A DNA stretch of 64,000 bases from Nitrospira sp. GTDB taxonomy: Bacteria; Nitrospirota; Nitrospiria; Nitrospirales; Nitrospiraceae. The notes under the pieces are model-generated. The model was not told the DNA's origin. It worked only from the letters and a program-made list of their open reading frames with translations, and did no database searches. Positions 51,386 to 59,855 of the stretch are shown here, piece after piece; within the stretch, counting starts at the first letter, position 1, and each line of letters starts with the position of its first letter. A program made the translations under genes and the position numbers. The stretch lies in NCBI GenBank assembly GCA_022226935.1, contig CP092081.1, forward strand, positions 3,274,737-3,338,736, written 5' to 3'.

Positions 51386-52720
51386 ATGAGCGAAGCACAA
51401 AAGACCGGTCCCCAGAGCGAGCCAGCCACGAGCGTTTCGCCTGCAAAAGCAGAGACCAAGAAAGACCCTCATGCGGCGGCAAAGCAACAGAAAGTTGTAA
51501 CGCCGGAATATATGTTTCTGGAAGCTCCTCGGACCAAAGAATTTATTACTGGCAGTGAGGCGGCAAAGGAAGCCATCCGTCGCTCCAACGTTGATCTCGC
51601 TATCGCCTATCCGATTACCCCGCAAAGTGAAACCATGCAGCTGGTCGGTGTGCTGTATGGAGAAGGGTATGTGAAGGAATATTACCGTGGCGAGGAAGAG
51701 GTTGGCGTCATGGCCGCTATTGCTGGCGGTTCGCGAGCTGGCGTTCGATGCTATACCGCCACCGCAGGTCCTGGGACCTTGAGAGGACTTGAAGGGATCG
51801 CTTCATGGCCTGGCCACCGGCTGCCCGTTGTGGCTATGTTCACCTGTCGAGTCGTGAACGCACCATTGGCCATTCAGCCTGACAATATCGAAGTGTCATA
51901 TTTGCTCAACTGCGGCATGATTGTGTTCCATGCCGAAAATCAACAAGACATGTATGATTTCACGCTGGCGGGATTTGTCATCAGCGAAAAAAATGATGTG
52001 ACTCTTCCTGTTGGTGTATGTTGCGACGGGTTTTTCGTGACGCATGCGCGAGGGTATGTCCGCATGCAAGATCGTGATATGAAGCTTCCGCCGCGTGAGC
52101 CGTGGCGTGGAGCTGTCCCAGTTTTGGATGCCGAGAATCCTCCGGCGCGTCTTTCTCGCGATGCCCCCGTCCAGAAGTCAAACTTTATGGCGTACAACAT
52201 TCACGCTGTCTGGCAACAGGAAGTGTGGGCTGCGGTCGAACGTTCTCGAAAGTACATTAATCAGTATATGGGTGGGCTGCTTACTGCTGAAAATGTCGAG
52301 GATGCTGAGGCAATCATCATTGCTTCAGGTAGCGCAGCGGCTCAATCGCGTGAAGCGGTGCGTATTTGCGCGGAAAAGGGCATAAAGATTGGCCTGATCA
52401 AGGTTCGGTCGCTTCGTCCGTTCCCGACTCAAGAGTTGCGTAAACTCTGTGGAAAAGCCAAGCTAATTGTGGTGCCAGAATTCAACTACGTCGGATGGTT
52501 GGCAAAAGAAGTGGCGACAGCAATCTACGGATTCTCGAATGCGAAGATTATCGGTGGGCCACGGGTTTACGGTGGACAATCCATGCCGGTAGAATTGATC
52601 GTTGACGAAGTTGAATCCGGCTTAACTGGAAAAAAGTCGACGAACGTCGCGATGTCTCAAGTTATGGGGGCCTCGGCTGCGGATCACGAAGCCATGGGGC
52701 ATTTCATGCGCAGCATCTAA
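51386..52720 (+). CDS. 2-oxoacid:ferredoxin oxidoreductase, alpha subunit
   Basis: 444 residues from the third of three adjacent start codons (GTG 51380, ATG 51383, ATG 51386); GAGAGGT gives the best spacing to the last. After a lysine- and alanine-rich leader of about 45 residues come EFITGSEAAKEAIRRSNVDL, AYPITPQSE and the EEEVGVMAAIAGGSRAGVR segment with the thiamine-activating glutamate, then RCYTATAGPGTL. A later domain (IIIASGSAAAQSREAVRICA, LIKVRSLRPFP) completes the fold. It provides the catalytic core with the beta subunit. A perfect terminator follows. Confidence 0.92.
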   Translation: MSEAQKTGPQSEPATSVSPAKAETKKDPHAAAKQQKVVTPEYMFLEAPRTKEFITGSEAAKEAIRRSNVDLAIAYPITPQSETMQLVGVLYGEGYVKEYYRGEEEVGVMAAIAGGSRAGVRCYTATAGPGTLRGLEGIASWPGHRLPVVAMFTCRVVNAPLAIQPDNIEVSYLLNCGMIVFHAENQQDMYDFTLAGFVISEKNDVTLPVGVCCDGFFVTHARGYVRMQDRDMKLPPREPWRGAVPVLDAENPPARLSRDAPVQKSNFMAYNIHAVWQQEVWAAVERSRKYINQYMGGLLTAENVEDAEAIIIASGSAAAQSREAVRICAEKGIKIGLIKVRSLRPFPTQELRKLCGKAKLIVVPEFNYVGWLAKEVATAIYGFSNAKIIGGPRVYGGQSMPVELIVDEVESGLTGKKSTNVAMSQVMGASAADHEAMGHFMRSI

Positions 52721-52750
52721 ATTGTAGCGGCGCAATCCTCGTCAGATAGC

Positions 52751-52783
52751 AGGGCCCGTTCGGCGAACCCGAACGGGCCTTTT
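52751..52783. terminator. Rho-independent terminator of the oxidoreductase operon
   Basis: An 11-base perfect stem (GGCCCGTTCGG 52753-52763 with 52769-52779), a 5-base loop CGAAC and TTTT at 52780-52783. The A at 52751 extends pairing, so it may also serve the convergent gene at 52806. Confidence 0.85.
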
Positions 52784-52805
52784 GCATTTTCTGATGTACG
52801 CAAGT

Positions 52806-53054
52806 TCAGCCCTGAAGATCTTCTTCCACGAGATCAGGGCTTTCTGGCATACCGTGAGCCACGTATTTGGCGTAGGACAAGTAGATTGATGCACTGTCGC
52901 GCATGGCTTTGGTGCCATTGGCCATGCGATGCAGCTTATCTGAGCCAGGGGCCTCGGTCTTCCGGAGATGATCGACATGGTCATGAAGAACTAACGTAAA
53001 GCGTTCCATCGCCATTTCTACTTCTCGGTAGGCTTGCAAAATGGGGTCAGTCAT
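52806..53054 (-). CDS. Small helical hypothetical protein
   Basis: 82 residues from the ATG at 53054, with GAGGAG eight bases upstream; an ATG at 53078 would lie upstream of that site. The sequence is predicted mostly helical, rich in methionine and acidic residues, with AYREVEMAMERFTLVLHDHV and a tyrosine-rich middle (SIYLSYAKYVAHGM). No cysteines, signal peptide or known domain. It converges on the oxidoreductase operon and is divergent from the Rsm22-like gene. Confidence 0.6.
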   Translation of the reverse strand: MTDPILQAYREVEMAMERFTLVLHDHVDHLRKTEAPGSDKLHRMANGTKAMRDSASIYLSYAKYVAHGMPESPDLVEEDLQG

Positions 53055-53122
53055 GTGAAGTACTCCTCTTGCATCCAAGATACCGCAGCAGTCTTTAGAG
53101 GGTCAACCAAGAGACGGACTCT

Positions 53123-54328
53123 ATGTACCAACTATCATCGGCAGTGTTAAGCACGATTGCAACAGTGGCTAAGCTCAGTAATCCTAAAGAGTATCCAGGA
53201 CCTTCAGCGTCGCTCTTAAGTGGTGTGAGAAATCTTTCAGAAATGTTCACGAGGGGAGCCACAGCTGCTGCGACAGCCTATCTTAAAGATGAAACGTTAC
53301 GTGCCAGCTACCTAAACTATTATGTACCGGTTAACGTGGGCAAGGTCCAGATGCTTTTGGAAGAGTTGCGTCCGCTCCTTCCATCGCGTTCTGATGAAGA
53401 ATTCCGAGTGTTGGATGTAGGGGGCGGACCTGGCACTGGCTCAATAGCCCTCCTGGATTGGTGCTGCTCACAGTCCCTGCCACCCGTAGGCACTCTCCGC
53501 ATGACAGTGGTTGACCATTCGGTCGATGCGATGAAACTGTCCGCCCAGCTCTGGCAGGAATATGCAAGGCAGAGCCATATCCCTTCTATTCAGCCATTGC
53601 AGACCGCTGTGTGCGATCTTGAGCAATCCCTTCCTCCAGTTCTTCGAATGGTTGGTGAGGAAAACGGCTATCACCTGATCATTGTTCAGAATGTGCTATC
53701 GGAATTGTTTGTCGGAAGTTCCGATTGTATTACTCGACGGACGGCACTGATCAATCACTTGATGAATTGCCTGGCAAAAGACGGAAGTGTGATGTTGATT
53801 GAGCCGGCATCGAGGTCTGCATCACGTGCGTTGCATCAGGTACGGGATAATCTCTTGGCTGGAGTGCAATGCTCCATTTACAGCCCCTGCCTCCATGAAC
53901 AACCCTGTCCCGCGTTGCTCAAACCGGATGATTGGTGCCATGAAGAACGTGAGTGGCATACTCCTTCATGGATTAGTCAGATCGATCGAGAAGTGGGATT
54001 TATTAAGGATGCTCTCAAATTTTCTTATGTCATCGTCCGTAAAGACGGAAAATCCTTGGTGCCTCGAAAGCCGGACTATCACCGAGTCGTGAGCGAGTTG
54101 CGGGAGATGAAGGGTGAAAAGCGGGTGTGGTTGTGCGATCAGGCGGGGAGGTCTGAAGTTGGTCGACAAGATAAGGAGCGATCAACGACCAACGCGGCAT
54201 TCGACACGTGGCATCGAGGGGCCATTGTTCGTGTCGACGAGATTGTTCGAAAAGAACGGAAAGGTCGGCCAGCAATGGTCGGTCGAATTCTTTCCTCCGG
54301 AGTTGCGGAAGTCATTCGGCCTGCGTGA
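53123..54328 (+). CDS. Rsm22-like SAM-dependent methyltransferase
   Basis: 401 residues. The SAM-binding motif VLDVGGGPGTGSIALL and the second motif NVLSELF are present, with a conserved cysteine set CSIYSPCLHEQPCP and DWCHEE that in Rsm22/METTL17-type proteins binds an iron-sulphur cluster. The C-terminus (GAIVRVDEIVRKE, GRPAMVGRI) resembles an added RNA-binding module. Family members act on the small ribosomal subunit during assembly. The N-terminal 60 residues are predicted helical. The likely target is rRNA; not shown directly. Confidence 0.82.
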   Translation: MYQLSSAVLSTIATVAKLSNPKEYPGPSASLLSGVRNLSEMFTRGATAAATAYLKDETLRASYLNYYVPVNVGKVQMLLEELRPLLPSRSDEEFRVLDVGGGPGTGSIALLDWCCSQSLPPVGTLRMTVVDHSVDAMKLSAQLWQEYARQSHIPSIQPLQTAVCDLEQSLPPVLRMVGEENGYHLIIVQNVLSELFVGSSDCITRRTALINHLMNCLAKDGSVMLIEPASRSASRALHQVRDNLLAGVQCSIYSPCLHEQPCPALLKPDDWCHEEREWHTPSWISQIDREVGFIKDALKFSYVIVRKDGKSLVPRKPDYHRVVSELREMKGEKRVWLCDQAGRSEVGRQDKERSTTNAAFDTWHRGAIVRVDEIVRKERKGRPAMVGRILSSGVAEVIRPA

Positions 54329-54332
54329 AGCG

Positions 54333-54518
54333 CTAATCGGCTTCAGGCTCTGAGGAGCCGTGTTGATGAGAGACGCGGTCCTCATCGAAGAGTGCAGCCA
54401 TTTCCTCTGCAATCATGTCTCGATCGTTGGGGACCGAGACGAGTGGAATTTCCTTGCGAGGCTTGGGTGTGACATCAGCGGCAGGAAGCGGCGGTTTCGG
54501 TTTTTGTGTGTCGGTCAT
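54333..54518 (-). CDS. Small proline-rich hypothetical protein
   Basis: 61 residues with a proline/lysine-rich first half (TQKPKPPLPAADVTPKPRK) and an acidic second half (DRDMIAEEMAALFDEDR). No ribosome-binding site precedes the ATG at 54518, but TATACT lies 7 bases upstream on its strand, which would fit a leaderless mRNA. It ends 4 bases from the convergent methyltransferase gene. Coding status is uncertain. Confidence 0.45.
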   Translation of the reverse strand: MTDTQKPKPPLPAADVTPKPRKEIPLVSVPNDRDMIAEEMAALFDEDRVSHQHGSSEPEAD

Positions 54519-54553
54519 AATAGTTAGTATACACGAAATGCTGGTGGTGAAGG

Positions 54554-54913
54554 TTATTCAAACGCTTCCAAAGAAGAACGCTCAGGAAACTGTGTGTGGC
54601 ATGCGGTGCAAGTAACGAAATAGATTGCCTCTCGGACAGACATCGTGATGCGGAAGTCGAGCGATACGCCCCGATGTTGACAGTTTGGGCAAGAAATTTC
54701 TTTGAGCCGATAAGGAATATCAGGTTGTGTCCGCAGATAAAATTCCATGTCTGTATAGACCGGGAAACTGTAGCGGCATTTTAGGCATACCCCACGGCAC
54801 TCCCCGTCCGATTGCAGTGTCCGTCGATCGATGCCGAAAGTATTCGTTTTGCAGATGGCGCACTGTACGCTGGACAGCCGCTTTTCTACCTGTTCAAGCT
54901 GAATAAGAGCCAT
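54554..54913 (-). CDS. Zinc-ribbon hypothetical protein
   Basis: 119 residues with four CxxC pairs: CAIC, CLKC, CPNC and CTAC. The two ribbons (about residues 18-47 and 75-108) each could bind one zinc. The regular spacing and short basic turns are like transcription- or ribosome-associated zinc ribbons. GGGGTAA lies upstream of the ATG. No function can be assigned. It is 36 bases upstream of the small proline-rich gene on the same strand. Confidence 0.65.
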   Translation of the reverse strand: MALIQLEQVEKRLSSVQCAICKTNTFGIDRRTLQSDGECRGVCLKCRYSFPVYTDMEFYLRTQPDIPYRLKEISCPNCQHRGVSLDFRITMSVREAIYFVTCTACHTQFPERSSLEAFE

Positions 54914-55031
54914 CGTTGTTACCCCACTCGTGGAGTGAGTATACGCACTGCTTTACAGAATCTTCAATCGTCGAGCAGGGAATCGCAGGAATCCTTGACC
55001 CCCTCGTACGGAATTCTATACTACCCTCACA

Positions 55032-55460
55032 ATGCACATGATCAATAAGCGTCTGCTTGTCGGTAATGCCGATGATGCGAAAAACCCCCCGCCCCAGGTT
55101 GGAGCGATTCTCATGGTTGCAGAAGAACAAAATGTGACGGTTCCTGCAAGGGTTATCTATGCCAAGATTCCCATGAAGGAGTTTGGTGAGCCCGCGGTGT
55201 CAGCCCTCTATGAAGCTGTGCAATGGATCGAAGCGCGCTTGCCTGATCATCGGTTGATGGTATGTTGCCGCGCGGGCATGGGGCGCTCAGTCTCCGTAGC
55301 CATCGCCTATCTTTGCTGTGTGGAAGGTATGACATATGCCGATGCACTCAAACTTGCCCTCACAAGGCGTCCCGGCGGTATGCCGTTACCACGCCTTGAT
55401 AAGGTTATCGAGGACGTTTGCCACAGGCGTCGTACTGTAGAGCGACCTTCTCTCTCCTAG
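55032..55460 (+). CDS. Dual-specificity-type protein phosphatase
   Basis: 142 residues; the ATG at 55032 or the one at 55038 may be used. The phosphatase loop CRAGMGRS gives the Cx5R catalytic pair C79 and R85; the following VSVAIAYLCCVEGMTYADAL helix is typical of small dual-specificity phosphatases. The N-terminal half (LLVGNADDAKNP, VIYAKIPM) matches the family fold. It should remove phosphate from serine, threonine or tyrosine residues, or from another small substrate. No kinase of the Ser/Thr type is in the window. Confidence 0.85.
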   Translation: MHMINKRLLVGNADDAKNPPPQVGAILMVAEEQNVTVPARVIYAKIPMKEFGEPAVSALYEAVQWIEARLPDHRLMVCCRAGMGRSVSVAIAYLCCVEGMTYADALKLALTRRPGGMPLPRLDKVIEDVCHRRRTVERPSLS

Positions 55461-55637
55461 ATTCGATTCCTCCAACTTTCGCAGTGTCTTTACCCGGTAA
55501 GCCTCCTCTCCCTTTCCGTATCGATTTCATTGCCAAATCGGTTTGAAGGAACTGTCTCAAGGAGTTGCATTTTCTCTCGTCGCCATGGCGTAATTTAACG
55601 TTTTTTGTGTTATCACCCCGTGTACGGGAATTTTATC

Positions 55638-56552
55638 ATGCCTGAATTGCCGGAAGCTGAAGTAGCTGCGCGCCAGCTGCGCGAGCGAGTGGTCGGAGCC
55701 CAGGTGAGCGATTGCTGGGTGGGACGAGAAGACATCGTACGAGAAGGCTTATCCTCCTTGGAATGGTTTCGCCGCGCGACGATTACAGGGGTGGAACGAA
55801 GAGGGAAAAGCGTCATCATTACGTTTATCCGCGCAGAGGAAATAAAATTTCTGGCTGCCGAATTGGGGATGACCGGCCTGCTCTTGTTTCGGAATACGCT
55901 GACGAAACACCCGCAACATACGCACTTTATCCTGAGGCTTGAAGGAGGAGTGGAATCTGAGATCCGATATTGGAATCCACGTCGATTCGGACGACTCTCG
56001 TTATTAGATCAAGCTGGACTGGATCGATATACCTCTCGTCGATTTGGGCCCGATCCGTTGGTGATAAGTCAAAAGCACTTTGTGCAGTTGCTGTCATCCA
56101 CACGTAGCAGACTAAAATCCTTGTTGATGCATCAACAGGCTATCGCAGGGATTGGAAATATTTACGCCAATGAAATGCTGTTTCGTGCCCGACTTCATCC
56201 AGACCAGATTGCCAACCAGGTGAAGCAGAAGGCCGCGGAGCGGCTGCATGAAATAATGGGAGACGTCTTGCGAGAGGCAATTAATCTGGGTGGTTCCAGC
56301 GTGCGCGATTATTTCGCCCCAGACGGAACAGAGGGGCAGTATAAGCGCCGCCACTTGGTCTATGCCAAGTCGGGCGAACCCTGCCCGAACGATTGTGGGA
56401 CGATGATCAAGCGATCCATCGGCGAGCGAAGCTCATTTTATTGTCCGCGATGCCAACGCCTTCGCGGCCCTCGGCTTGGCTACAATAGAAAGGTCCGCGC
56501 CCGCTATCCAGATGTTTCTCGGGAATATAAGCTTATCAATTGTTTACAGTGA
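55638..56552 (+). CDS. mutM: Formamidopyrimidine-DNA glycosylase family protein
   Basis: 304 residues from the ATG at 55638; the frame opens at 55605 but the catalytic proline must follow the initiator Met (MPELPEAE). Signature segments: VERRGKSVIITF with the conserved lysine, NIYANEMLFRARLHPDQ, and a zinc finger CPNDCGTMIKR with FYCPRCQ. It excises oxidised purines or abasic lesions from DNA. It is about 30 residues longer than E. coli Fpg, with a C-terminal tail after the zinc finger that could add DNA contacts. Endonuclease VIII-like specificity is an alternative. Confidence 0.88.
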   Translation: MPELPEAEVAARQLRERVVGAQVSDCWVGREDIVREGLSSLEWFRRATITGVERRGKSVIITFIRAEEIKFLAAELGMTGLLLFRNTLTKHPQHTHFILRLEGGVESEIRYWNPRRFGRLSLLDQAGLDRYTSRRFGPDPLVISQKHFVQLLSSTRSRLKSLLMHQQAIAGIGNIYANEMLFRARLHPDQIANQVKQKAAERLHEIMGDVLREAINLGGSSVRDYFAPDGTEGQYKRRHLVYAKSGEPCPNDCGTMIKRSIGERSSFYCPRCQRLRGPRLGYNRKVRARYPDVSREYKLINCLQ

Positions 56553-56688
56553 TGAATCTTCAGTGCCTATTATGGTAGGACTTCTGAGCTCGAAGCGTAG
56601 GCCCTTTGGAGGATTGAGCTAATCAGCGGAATTCGGTACTCTGTCGCTCCGTTTCTCTGCCCTATCACACACCAAGGAGTCGTCAATC

Positions 56689-57888
56689 ATGGCGAAAGTG
56701 CTGGAAGGTCCCGGGATGGGGCTGATGAAGAAGTGGGGAATCAACGTTCCCAATTACGTGGTCGTGACTTCAGTTGATGAGCTGACCAAATTGGGGCAAG
56801 CCAATGAATGGTTGAAGAAGTCGAAGCTGGTTGCCAAAGCACATGAAGCGCTCGGCTCGCGGTTTAAACTGGGATTGGTCAAGGTTGATTTAGATTTTAA
56901 GGCTGCAGAAGCCGCCACCAAAGAAATGATTGGCCGCCAGGTCGGTAGCATTACCGTGACCCAGGTCATTGTTTCTGAAATGATTCCGCACAAGGAAGAA
57001 TACTATTGTGCTGTGAAGTCGACGCGCGAAGGCAGTGAGATCCTGGTAGCCAATTGTGGCGGAATTGAGGTTGAGTCTAACTGGGAACGTGTCAAACGGT
57101 TGTGCCTCGAAATCGGGCAATCTCCCTCTCCCGAATCTCTCGAAAAACTCAGCAAGGAAGCAGGATTCTCCGGTGCGCTTGCCAAAAAAATGGCGGAGTT
57201 TGCTGGGAAAATGTTTGCCTGTTTCGATAGCGAAGACGCGCAATACCTTGAAGTGAATCCGGTCGTTCTGCGAGCTGCGGATGATGAACTGGTGGCCCTG
57301 GATGCGGTCACGCTTCTTGACGGTGATGCCAAGTTCAGGCACCCAGATTGGAACTTTGCCTTTGCCGCGGAATTCGGTCGAGCATACTCCAAGCAAGAAC
57401 TTGAGGTAATGGCAGTCGATAGCAAGATCAAGGGGTCGGTCAAATTCATCGAAATCCCTGGCGGCGATACAGCCATGTTGCCTGCCGGCGGGGGCGCCAG
57501 TGTGTATTACTCTGATGCCGTCGTCGCCCGCGGCGGCAAGTTGGCAAATTATGCGGAATACTCCGGAGATCCACCCGACTGGGCCGTCGAGGTTCTCACC
57601 GAGAAAGTCTGCTCCCTTCCTGGTATCCGAAACATCATAGTCGGTGGTGCCATCGCAAATTTTACCGATGTCAAAAAGACCTTCGGCGGCATCATCAACG
57701 GATTCCGGAAAGCAAAGTCGGAAGGCAAACTGAAAAATGTGAAGATCTGGGTACGCCGTGGTGGGCCGCGTGAAAAAGAAGGCCTTGATGCCATGCGCGC
57801 GCTGAAAGACGAGGGCTTTGATATCAATGTCTTCGACCGCAACACACCGCTTACCGACATTGTCGACAAGGCACTTCAAGCAAAGTAG
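56689..57888 (+). CDS. aclB: ATP-citrate lyase, small (beta, ATP-grasp) subunit
   Basis: 399 residues; AAGGAG precedes the ATG. The chain resembles the ATP-grasp half of ATP-citrate lyase and succinyl-CoA synthetase beta: an early GPGMGLMKKWGINVPNYVVV, EVNPVVL, and the end VRRGGPREKEGLDAM with DINVFDRNTPL. Its length matches AclB of green sulphur bacteria. With AclA it cleaves citrate with CoA and ATP to acetyl-CoA and oxaloacetate, the defining reductive TCA step. aclA follows 42 bases later. Confidence 0.95.
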   Translation: MAKVLEGPGMGLMKKWGINVPNYVVVTSVDELTKLGQANEWLKKSKLVAKAHEALGSRFKLGLVKVDLDFKAAEAATKEMIGRQVGSITVTQVIVSEMIPHKEEYYCAVKSTREGSEILVANCGGIEVESNWERVKRLCLEIGQSPSPESLEKLSKEAGFSGALAKKMAEFAGKMFACFDSEDAQYLEVNPVVLRAADDELVALDAVTLLDGDAKFRHPDWNFAFAAEFGRAYSKQELEVMAVDSKIKGSVKFIEIPGGDTAMLPAGGGASVYYSDAVVARGGKLANYAEYSGDPPDWAVEVLTEKVCSLPGIRNIIVGGAIANFTDVKKTFGGIINGFRKAKSEGKLKNVKIWVRRGGPREKEGLDAMRALKDEGFDINVFDRNTPLTDIVDKALQAK

Positions 57889-57930
57889 CCTGCCGCCTAT
57901 GACCAACTGAATATAAGGGGAGATCCCGAG

Positions 57931-59751
57931 ATGAGTATTCTGGCAAACAAAGACACCCGCGTGGTGATCCAGGGTGGTCAAGCCGGTGTCAACGCCGCCC
58001 GTCGCATGGCCGAGTTCTGTTATCTCATCAAGCGTCCGCTGAACGTCGAGGCATTTGTGTATCCGCCAGATGCCGGTAAGACCAATGAGATACCTTACGG
58101 CAGCGGCCTCATCGCAATTCCTGTGTACAAGTCTATTGCCGAAGCGACGAAGAATCATCCGACCCTCAATACCAGTCTGGTATACATTGGCGCAGACCGT
58201 GCGATGAAGGGCGGAATGGAAGCGCTTGATGATTCGCATATCAAGGTGGTCTCAATGATCACCGAGGGTGTACCGGAGAAGGACGCGAAGATCCTCGGGG
58301 CCCATGCGCGCAAGCTGGGTAAGGTGTTCAATGGCCCATCTTCTATCGGTATCATTTCCGCCGGGGCCTGCCGTCTGGGTGTAATCGGCGGTGCATTTGA
58401 CAACCTCGTCCTTTCAAAGCTGTATCGTGAAGGGTCGTTCGGCGTCATTACCAAGTCTGGTGGGCTCTCGAATGAAATCATCTGGATCTGCTCCCAATTT
58501 GCCGATGGCATTACGACGGCGATCGGAATTGGTGGCGATGCTTACCCTGGGACGGATTACGTCAGCTATCTTGAGATGTTTGAAAACGATCCGCAGACAA
58601 AAGCTGTCGTGATTGTGGGCGAAATGGGTGGCGACCTCGAGGAACGCGCGGCTGAATGGTATGGAGCCAAGAAGCGGCGGGTCAAATTAATCGCCGTCGT
58701 GTCTGGTTTCTGTCAAGAGAGTTTGCCTAAGGGAATGAAGTTCGGTCATGCCGGCGCCAAGGAAGGCATGAAAGGCGAAGGATCTGCTCGGTCAAAGTCC
58801 GATGCGCTCAAGAAAGCAGGAGCACTGGTGCCCCCGACCTTTGGCGCGCTCGGTCCAGCCATCAAGGAAACATATGAGGAGTTGCTGAAGTCCGGTCAGG
58901 TCAAGGCGCCAGTCGAACCGGCTGTTCTGCCTCGCTTACCGAAGACCGTTGAAGAAGCAATGAAGGCCGATGAAGTCATGGTTGCGCCACTTATTCGCAC
59001 GACCATCAGCGATGACCGTGGCGATGAACCATGCTACGACGGTTACCCAGCCTCTGAACTTATCAACAAAGGCTATGAAATCCCTCACGTCATCGGACTC
59101 CTGTGGGACAAGCGACTGATTTCCAAGCAAGAAGCCGAAATCATTAAGCGGATTATGATGCTCTCAGCTGATCATGGTCCGTGTGTAAGTGGGGCCTATG
59201 CGACGATTCTAGCTGCCTGTGCTGGTATCGGGCTTTCCCAGTCAGTGGCAGCGGGCATGATCATGATCGGTCCCCGTTTCGGCGGAGCCGTGACCGATGC
59301 CGGTCGTTTCTTTAAGTATGCAGTCGATAATAAGATGTCGGTCGACGAATTCTTGGCCTACATGAAAAAGAACCATGGCCCGGTACCGGGTATCGGCCAT
59401 CGTGTCAAGAGCCTGCGTAATCCGGATAAGCGGGTCAAGGAACTAGTTGGTTATGTTAAGAGCCTGAAAATTAAAACGCCTTGTTTGGATTTTGCACTTG
59501 AGGTGGAAAAGATTACCTCGGTGAAAAAGGATAATCTTATTCTGAACGTCGACGGGACCATGGCGGCTGTACTGGTCGATATCGGGTTCCCGGTTGATAG
59601 TTTGAACGGATTCTTCATCCTTTCCCGCACGATTGGTTTAATTGGCCATTGGGTGGATCAGAAGCGGCAAGATAGTCGCTTGATTCGGTTGTTTGATTAT
59701 CTGGTGAATTATGCGGCCCCAAAACGCCGCGAAGTGCCGCCGCTGAAGTAG
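57931..59751 (+). CDS. aclA: ATP-citrate lyase, large (alpha) subunit
   Basis: 606 residues; AGGGGAG lies upstream. The first half resembles succinyl-CoA synthetase alpha: a nucleotide-binding region with VVIQGGQAGVNAARRM, and the phospho-histidine H273 in FGHAGAKEGMKGEGSA. The C-terminal 250 residues are citrate synthase-like (SADHGPCVSGAYATILAAC, HGPVPGIGHRVKSLRNPD). The subunit carries the phosphohistidine and the citryl-CoA cleavage site. Length is that of AclA of Chlorobium-type enzymes. Confidence 0.96.
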   Translation: MSILANKDTRVVIQGGQAGVNAARRMAEFCYLIKRPLNVEAFVYPPDAGKTNEIPYGSGLIAIPVYKSIAEATKNHPTLNTSLVYIGADRAMKGGMEALDDSHIKVVSMITEGVPEKDAKILGAHARKLGKVFNGPSSIGIISAGACRLGVIGGAFDNLVLSKLYREGSFGVITKSGGLSNEIIWICSQFADGITTAIGIGGDAYPGTDYVSYLEMFENDPQTKAVVIVGEMGGDLEERAAEWYGAKKRRVKLIAVVSGFCQESLPKGMKFGHAGAKEGMKGEGSARSKSDALKKAGALVPPTFGALGPAIKETYEELLKSGQVKAPVEPAVLPRLPKTVEEAMKADEVMVAPLIRTTISDDRGDEPCYDGYPASELINKGYEIPHVIGLLWDKRLISKQEAEIIKRIMMLSADHGPCVSGAYATILAACAGIGLSQSVAAGMIMIGPRFGGAVTDAGRFFKYAVDNKMSVDEFLAYMKKNHGPVPGIGHRVKSLRNPDKRVKELVGYVKSLKIKTPCLDFALEVEKITSVKKDNLILNVDGTMAAVLVDIGFPVDSLNGFFILSRTIGLIGHWVDQKRQDSRLIRLFDYLVNYAAPKRREVPPLK

Positions 59752-59855
59752 CACAAAACGTGACCAGTTGTTTGCGAAAACGGTCCTGCTGGCCCACCTT
59801 CGCAGAGAACGGGTCTCGCAACCTATAGATCGTAATAACAGACGGAGAACCTACT

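Noticed and set aside
55461-55637. A T-arm-like TTCGATTC near 55463, suggesting a tRNA
   Set aside because: No acceptor, D or anticodon stems can be formed around it, and no CCA-compatible end is present.
56890-58239. A 449-codon open frame antisense to aclB and aclA
   Set aside because: It lies entirely opposite two clearly recognised genes, has no family motifs, and mirrors their codon structure.
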